Shown here: in pieces, positions 3,775 through 7,455 of the stretch
Numbering within the stretch: position 1 is the first letter of the stretch
How the letters are laid out: the number at the start of each line of letters is the position of its first letter
Assembly: GCA_947625075.1 (NCBI GenBank)
Contig: CANQMY010000050.1
Coordinates: 1 to 7,455, forward strand
From: an uncultured Clostridia bacterium
Lineage (GTDB): Bacteria > Bacillota > Clostridia > TANB77 > CAG-508
Direction of reading: 5' to 3'
DNA: 7,455 nucleotides
Notes under the pieces: model-generated
What the model saw: the letters and a program-made list of their open reading frames with translations, nothing else
Databases searched by the model: none
What the model was told of the DNA's origin: nothing
Position numbers and translations under genes: made by a program

Positions 3775-6700
3775 TTATAAACTAACACATTTATTTAAAA
3801 ATGTTGAAAATATAAGTACTTTATATACTTTCTTATTTAGTGCCTTTTCTATTGCTTGTTTATACAAATCTAATTGATACTTATATCTTTTAATTAACTC
3901 TTCCTCTGTAACATTCCTATCAGTTTTATAATCTACTAAAGTTATATTTCCTTCTTTATCAATATAATATAAATCAATTACTCCCTGTATTAATACATTT
4001 TCCTTTGTATCTTTATATGGTATATTCATATATAAAGGAGTTTCTTTATATATTTCTTTCGCATTTTTTAAGTCTTCAAAAAGTTCTGATTTCTCATAAT
4101 TTTCTAAAATAAATTTATTCTCTTTTAAAACTTTTTTCTCTTCATTTGTAATTTTTAAATTATCTATTAACTCATCTATATTTTTATATGAATTATCTAG
4201 TTTTTGTAATGCTAAATGTATTAGAGTGCCTAATCTCGCTCCAGTAATTTCGCTTGATTTGCTTTCTTTATTAAAATTAGCTTTAGAAAGTTTTACTTCA
4301 TATTCATTTTCTTTATAATTAGAATTTTCTTCTTTTAATTGTGTAACAGATAATTTACTTGGTACATCAATAGATTGTTCATAATCATATTTCCAATTTA
4401 AAAGTTCATCTACTTTTTTATATTTTTTAAGATCAATTTTTTTATTGGAAATATCAATATTATTAGAAATTTTTTCGTTTTTATTATACTTTCCCAAAGT
4501 GCTTTTATCAATTATTTCTAATTTTAAATTTAACTTTGGATTATTCAAATATACAAGTTCTATCCAATCTAAATATCTAATATATTTTTCCACTAAATTA
4601 TAATTAATTTTTTCTTTTTGTATAGAATTATATTTTTCTAATTCTTTTTTCTTTTCTTCTAAGCTTTTTTCTATATCTTTATCTGCTGCTATTATATATA
4701 ATTTATCCTTTGCTCTAGTTAGTGCAACGTATAAAACTCTCATATCTTCTGATATAGCTTCATTTCTACTTTTTAATTTTAATGCTTCTTTAGTAAGAGT
4801 TGAATATTCTATTTCTTTTCCAACTAAATTTACTCCAAATCCTAGTTCTTGATCAAGCATAATTTTTTCTTTCATATCTTGAAGATTGATTTTTTTATCT
4901 ACTCCACACAAAAATACTACTGGAAATTCTAATCCTTTACTTTTATGTATGCTCATAATCCTAACAACATCATCATTTTCACCAATTATTTTTGCATCTT
5001 GCATATTAGATGAATTTATAGATACTTTTTCTATAAATGTTATAAAATTAAATAAACCTTTAAAACTAATCTTTTCATAATCTTTAGCTTTTTCAAATAA
5101 TTTTTTTAAATTAGCTTGTCTAAGCTTTCCATTAGGCATTAACCTTACATAATGATAATATCCAGTTTCAGAATATATTTTCCAAATCAATTCATCTAAT
5201 GGAAGTTCTTTTTCTGCTTGCTTTAAATTTTCTAAAAGATCTAAAAACTTTTTTACTTTTTCTGTATTAGTTTTTAATAAAGCATTATAAAAATTAGAAT
5301 TTCTATCATTTAACCTTACATCTACTAATTCATTTTCTGTAAAACCACAAATTGGTGATTTTAAAACCGATACCAAAGGTATATCTTGAAGTGGATTATC
5401 TATTATCTTCAGTAAAGATAATATCGTACTTATTTCTATTGAATCTAAAAATTCTGATGCTGTATCTGAAAATACTGGTATATCTTGTTCTAATAATTCT
5501 TTTTCATAAATTGGTGCTTCCATTGCAGTACTTCTTAAAAGAATTGCAATATCTTTATAATTTATCCCTTTTGATATTAATTCCTTAATTTTTTTTGCAA
5601 CAAATCTTGCTTCTAATACTGATTTTTCTAAAACTTCTTCCTCTTCTTCTGAATACTCAGTATTTTCTTTATCTGTTATTATATTCTCTTCATTTTCAGA
5701 TTCAGATTTTTTTGTTTCTATTGCATATAATTCTGGTATACAATCTATTTTTGGAGTATCAAATGAACCAGAGAAATTTAAGTATTCCTCTTTTGTATAT
5801 TCCATTTCTCCTAAATTTTTGCTCATTATATTTTCAAATATTTGATTTGTAAAATCTAATACACTTTCTCTACTTCTAAAATTATTAAATAATTGTATTT
5901 TTGTATCAACATTTATTTCAGTTTCATCATCTTTTACTTTTTCATATTTTAAATATTTATCTAAAAATAAATCTGGTCTCGCCTGTCTAAATCTATAAAT
6001 ACTCTGTTTTACATCACCAACCATAAATATATTTTTTCCATTAGATACACTATTTAAAATACTCTCTTGAACTAGGTTTGAATCTTGATATTCGTCTATT
6101 GCTACTTCTTCAAAGTTATATTTTTCAGCTATTTTTGTTTTTGTTCCATCTTCATTTACTAAAAGTTTTAATGCAAAATGTTCTATATCTGAAAAGTCAA
6201 TAATATTTTTTTCTCTTTTTCTTTTACTAAATTCTTCTGAAAATTCTAAAACTAATTTTTCTAAATTTTTTAAAATTGGATACATTTCCTTTATATCTTG
6301 TATTGCATCATTTGAATTATACAATATTAATGGTCTTAATTTTTTTATAAATATATTTTTTGCTTCATCTCTACATATTTTTGCCTTATCTTTCAAAATT
6401 TTAGAAGATTCTTCAAGTTTTCTTTTCTTTGACCAATCATCAAATTCCTTTGAATTAACTCCCAAAAACAAATTATCCCAATTTTCAAAATTTATATTTT
6501 CTATATCATTATAATCTTGTGTAATTTGTAAAAAACAATCAGTTAACTCAAAATTATTTTCTACAATTTTTTTTGCATTTTCAAGATTTATTAAAATATC
6601 TTCTTTTAATTGTTTTGCTTTTTTTACTATCAAATCTCCCCAACTAGTTTTTGCAAAATCATTTTCTTTTATATTAAATTCCTCAATTTTGTTTTCTAAC

Positions 6701-7260
6701 CATTTTTCTGGAAATGGAATACATCTAGTAAATTCATAAATATTTAAAATAATATCTTTTAATGGATCATCACTTTTATAATTTGTATAAAGCTCTAATA
6801 AATTTAAAAATTTTTCATCTTGAATTTCATATTTTTCTTCAAATATATCCTCAATTACTTCCTGTTTCATTATCTGAATCTCTGCTGTATCAGCTACTCT
6901 AAAATTTGCTGGTATGCCTAATTCAAAAAAATTATTTCTTATTACATCTAAACAAAACGAATGTATAGTACTTATATGTGATCTGTTTAAAAGGAGAATT
7001 TGCTTTTGCAAATAAACATTACTTTGGTCTTCATCTATTTTTTTATAAATTGCATCTAATAATCTTTGTTTCATTTCACTTGCTGCTGCATTTGTAAATG
7101 TTACAACTAAAATTTTATCTATATCTATTTTTTTATTTACTACTTTATTAATTATTCTTTCAACTAATACTGTAGTCTTTCCAGATCCTGCTGATGCTGA
7201 AACTAATATATTTGATCCTGTTTTTTCTATTGCTTGTTTCTGCTGTTTTGACCAATTCAT
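3775..7260 (-). CDS. addA: ATP-dependent helicase/nuclease subunit A (AddA)
   Basis: AddA is the helicase-nuclease subunit of AddAB, the Bacillota counterpart of RecBCD, which resects double-strand breaks for RecA-dependent repair. The 1161 residues are slightly shorter than Bacillus AddA (about 1230). UvrD-type motifs appear in order: Q-motif WSKQQKQAI (3-11), Walker A ASAGSGKT with Lys28, STIHSFC (97-103), Walker B AIDEYQD (387-393), GDVKQSIYRFRQARPDLF (415-432), NNFRS (459-463), MSIHKSKGLEFP (769-780), and LYVALTRA (843-850) with Arg849 as likely arginine finger. The C-terminal nuclease domain has His1015, Asp1096, Asp1110 and Lys1112 in VDYKTD, then Gln1129 and Tyr1133 in YQLDLY, so it appears catalytically intact. 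A low-complexity acidic stretch at about 517-545 and a Lys/Asn-rich stretch at about 860-1000 are lineage-type insertions. addB, normally directly upstream, is not there: a promoter and a divergent gene are found instead. The start is supported by homology, although its Shine-Dalgarno sequence is 15 nt away. Confidence 0.97.
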   Translation of the reverse strand: MNWSKQQKQAIEKTGSNILVSASAGSGKTTVLVERIINKVVNKKIDIDKILVVTFTNAAASEMKQRLLDAIYKKIDEDQSNVYLQKQILLLNRSHISTIHSFCLDVIRNNFFELGIPANFRVADTAEIQIMKQEVIEDIFEEKYEIQDEKFLNLLELYTNYKSDDPLKDIILNIYEFTRCIPFPEKWLENKIEEFNIKENDFAKTSWGDLIVKKAKQLKEDILINLENAKKIVENNFELTDCFLQITQDYNDIENINFENWDNLFLGVNSKEFDDWSKKRKLEESSKILKDKAKICRDEAKNIFIKKLRPLILYNSNDAIQDIKEMYPILKNLEKLVLEFSEEFSKRKREKNIIDFSDIEHFALKLLVNEDGTKTKIAEKYNFEEVAIDEYQDSNLVQESILNSVSNGKNIFMVGDVKQSIYRFRQARPDLFLDKYLKYEKVKDDETEINVDTKIQLFNNFRSRESVLDFTNQIFENIMSKNLGEMEYTKEEYLNFSGSFDTPKIDCIPELYAIETKKSESENEENIITDKENTEYSEEEEEVLEKSVLEARFVAKKIKELISKGINYKDIAILLRSTAMEAPIYEKELLEQDIPVFSDTASEFLDSIEISTILSLLKIIDNPLQDIPLVSVLKSPICGFTENELVDVRLNDRNSNFYNALLKTNTEKVKKFLDLLENLKQAEKELPLDELIWKIYSETGYYHYVRLMPNGKLRQANLKKLFEKAKDYEKISFKGLFNFITFIEKVSINSSNMQDAKIIGENDDVVRIMSIHKSKGLEFPVVFLCGVDKKINLQDMKEKIMLDQELGFGVNLVGKEIEYSTLTKEALKLKSRNEAISEDMRVLYVALTRAKDKLYIIAADKDIEKSLEEKKKELEKYNSIQKEKINYNLVEKYIRYLDWIELVYLNNPKLNLKLEIIDKSTLGKYNKNEKISNNIDISNKKIDLKKYKKVDELLNWKYDYEQSIDVPSKLSVTQLKEENSNYKENEYEVKLSKANFNKESKSSEITGARLGTLIHLALQKLDNSYKNIDELIDNLKITNEEKKVLKENKFILENYEKSELFEDLKNAKEIYKETPLYMNIPYKDTKENVLIQGVIDLYYIDKEGNITLVDYKTDRNVTEEELIKRYKYQLDLYKQAIEKALNKKVYKVLIFSTFLNKCVSL

Positions 7261-7275
7261 TTTTTTACTTATTTT

Positions 7276-7282
7276 CTCCTTA
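7276..7282 (-). promoter_or_regulatory. addA ribosome binding site with long spacing
   Basis: TAAGGAG on the minus strand is separated from the addA ATG by 15 nt, instead of the usual 5-9. No ATG, GTG or TTG in frame lies between them, so the ATG at 7260 remains the start. The long spacer may keep translation low. Confidence 0.6.
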
Positions 7283-7293
7283 TTTTTTCTTTT

Positions 7294-7322
7294 AGTATAT
7301 CTTAGTTTTTTGCTTATTTCAA
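7294..7322 (-). promoter_or_regulatory. addA-rqcP promoter
   Basis: On the minus strand TTGAAA (7317-7322) is spaced exactly 17 nt from TATACT (7294-7299), a good sigma-A pair of the same form as the gap promoter. The transcript would begin near 7287, about 27 nt before the addA ATG. It indicates that addA is transcribed from its own promoter and not from an upstream addB. Confidence 0.68.
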
Positions 7323-7349
7323 TAATATTATTTTAAAAATTGGGCAAAA

Positions 7350-7355
7350 TATAAT
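7350..7355 (+). promoter_or_regulatory. Candidate -10 element for the gene starting at 7380
   Basis: A perfect TATAAT lies 15 nt before GGAGG (7370-7374). No good -35 hexamer is seen at 16-18 bp upstream, where the sequence is an A/T run. If used, transcription would start near 7362, giving a very short leader. Confidence 0.4.
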
Positions 7356-7379
7356 AAATTATTTTTATTGGAGGTAAAT

Positions 7380-7455
7380 ATGGATAAAAATAAAACTCTC
7401 AAAAATAGCTCTGAAGATATCTCTGTGGATACAAAAGAGCGTGAGAAAGAAAGCG
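7380..7455 (+). CDS. N-terminus of an unidentified protein (partial)
   Basis: An ATG at 7380 follows GGAGG (7370-7374) by 5 nt, a strong start, and the frame stays open for 25 codons to the window edge. The residues begin MDKNKTLKNSSEDISVDT and continue with KEREKES. The segment is highly charged and hydrophilic, with no signal peptide, so it is either a cytosolic protein or the cytosolic tail of a membrane protein. It is transcribed divergently from addA. Codons such as CTC, AGC, GTG, CGT and GAG look less AT-biased than those of addA, but the sample is too small to interpret. Function cannot be assigned. Confidence 0.7.
   Translation, partial: MDKNKTLKNSSEDISVDTKEREKES

Noticed and set aside
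3759..3788. Upstream ATG at 3788 as the rqcP start
   Set aside because: It would overlap the end of addA, adds ten residues not expected in the family, and the ribosome binding site lies downstream of it.
4886..5852. Plus-strand open frames at 4886-5080, 5352-5588 and 5595-5852
   Set aside because: All are antisense to addA, where the helicase motifs are continuous. Their leucine-rich, low-complexity products are what the complement of Lys/Glu/Asn codons produces.
7321..7332. Perfect palindrome AATAATATTATT between the divergent promoters
   Set aside because: It consists only of A and T in a very AT-rich stretch and is expected by chance; nothing else supports an operator.

Overview
The window is AT-rich DNA (visibly well below 35% GC) with strong AAGGAGG-type ribosome binding sites, sigma-A-like promoters (TTGAAA, 17 bp, TATAAT-like) and AT-rich intrinsic terminators. 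Together with an AddA-type recombination nuclease and an RqcP-type S4 protein, this points to a low-GC member of the Bacillota, most likely a clostridial lineage. Species cannot be read from the sequence.

Layout from left to right. Positions 1-60 hold a short palindromic element with a CCGTCCCC core and a tandem decamer that abuts the stop codon of gap. The minus-strand gap gene (61-1074) encodes glycolytic glyceraldehyde-3-phosphate dehydrogenase and has its own well-formed promoter. Next is a 294-bp intergenic stretch with two large perfect hairpins and a pair of imperfect direct repeats, which may encode a small RNA. A minus-strand gene for an unrecognised 79-residue protein (1369-1608) shows an internal sequence duplication. 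A minus-strand radical SAM protein of the PflX/COG1313 type follows (1727-2617). It shares a compact divergent promoter region with a plus-strand acyl-ACP thioesterase (2741-3484). The thioesterase meets the minus-strand rqcP gene tail to tail across a bidirectional terminator (3483-3517). rqcP (3522-3758) lies 16 nt downstream of addA (3775-7260), and the two look like one transcript driven by the addA promoter. At the right edge, a plus-strand gene of unknown function starts at 7380 and runs out of the window.

The genes are housekeeping functions rather than one pathway: central glycolysis, fatty-acid release from acyl carrier protein, an orphan radical SAM enzyme, rescue of stalled ribosomes and double-strand-break repair. 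I see no phage, CRISPR, toxin-antitoxin or biosynthetic cluster. The most unusual signals are in non-coding DNA. The thioesterase leader has its only Shine-Dalgarno sequence about 40 nt upstream of the start codon, separated from it by a hairpin that could bring the two together. The other two are the twin-hairpin, repeat-bearing spacer upstream of gap and the REP-like element at the left edge. addA without a neighbouring addB and the duplicated motif in the 79-residue protein are also worth checking.
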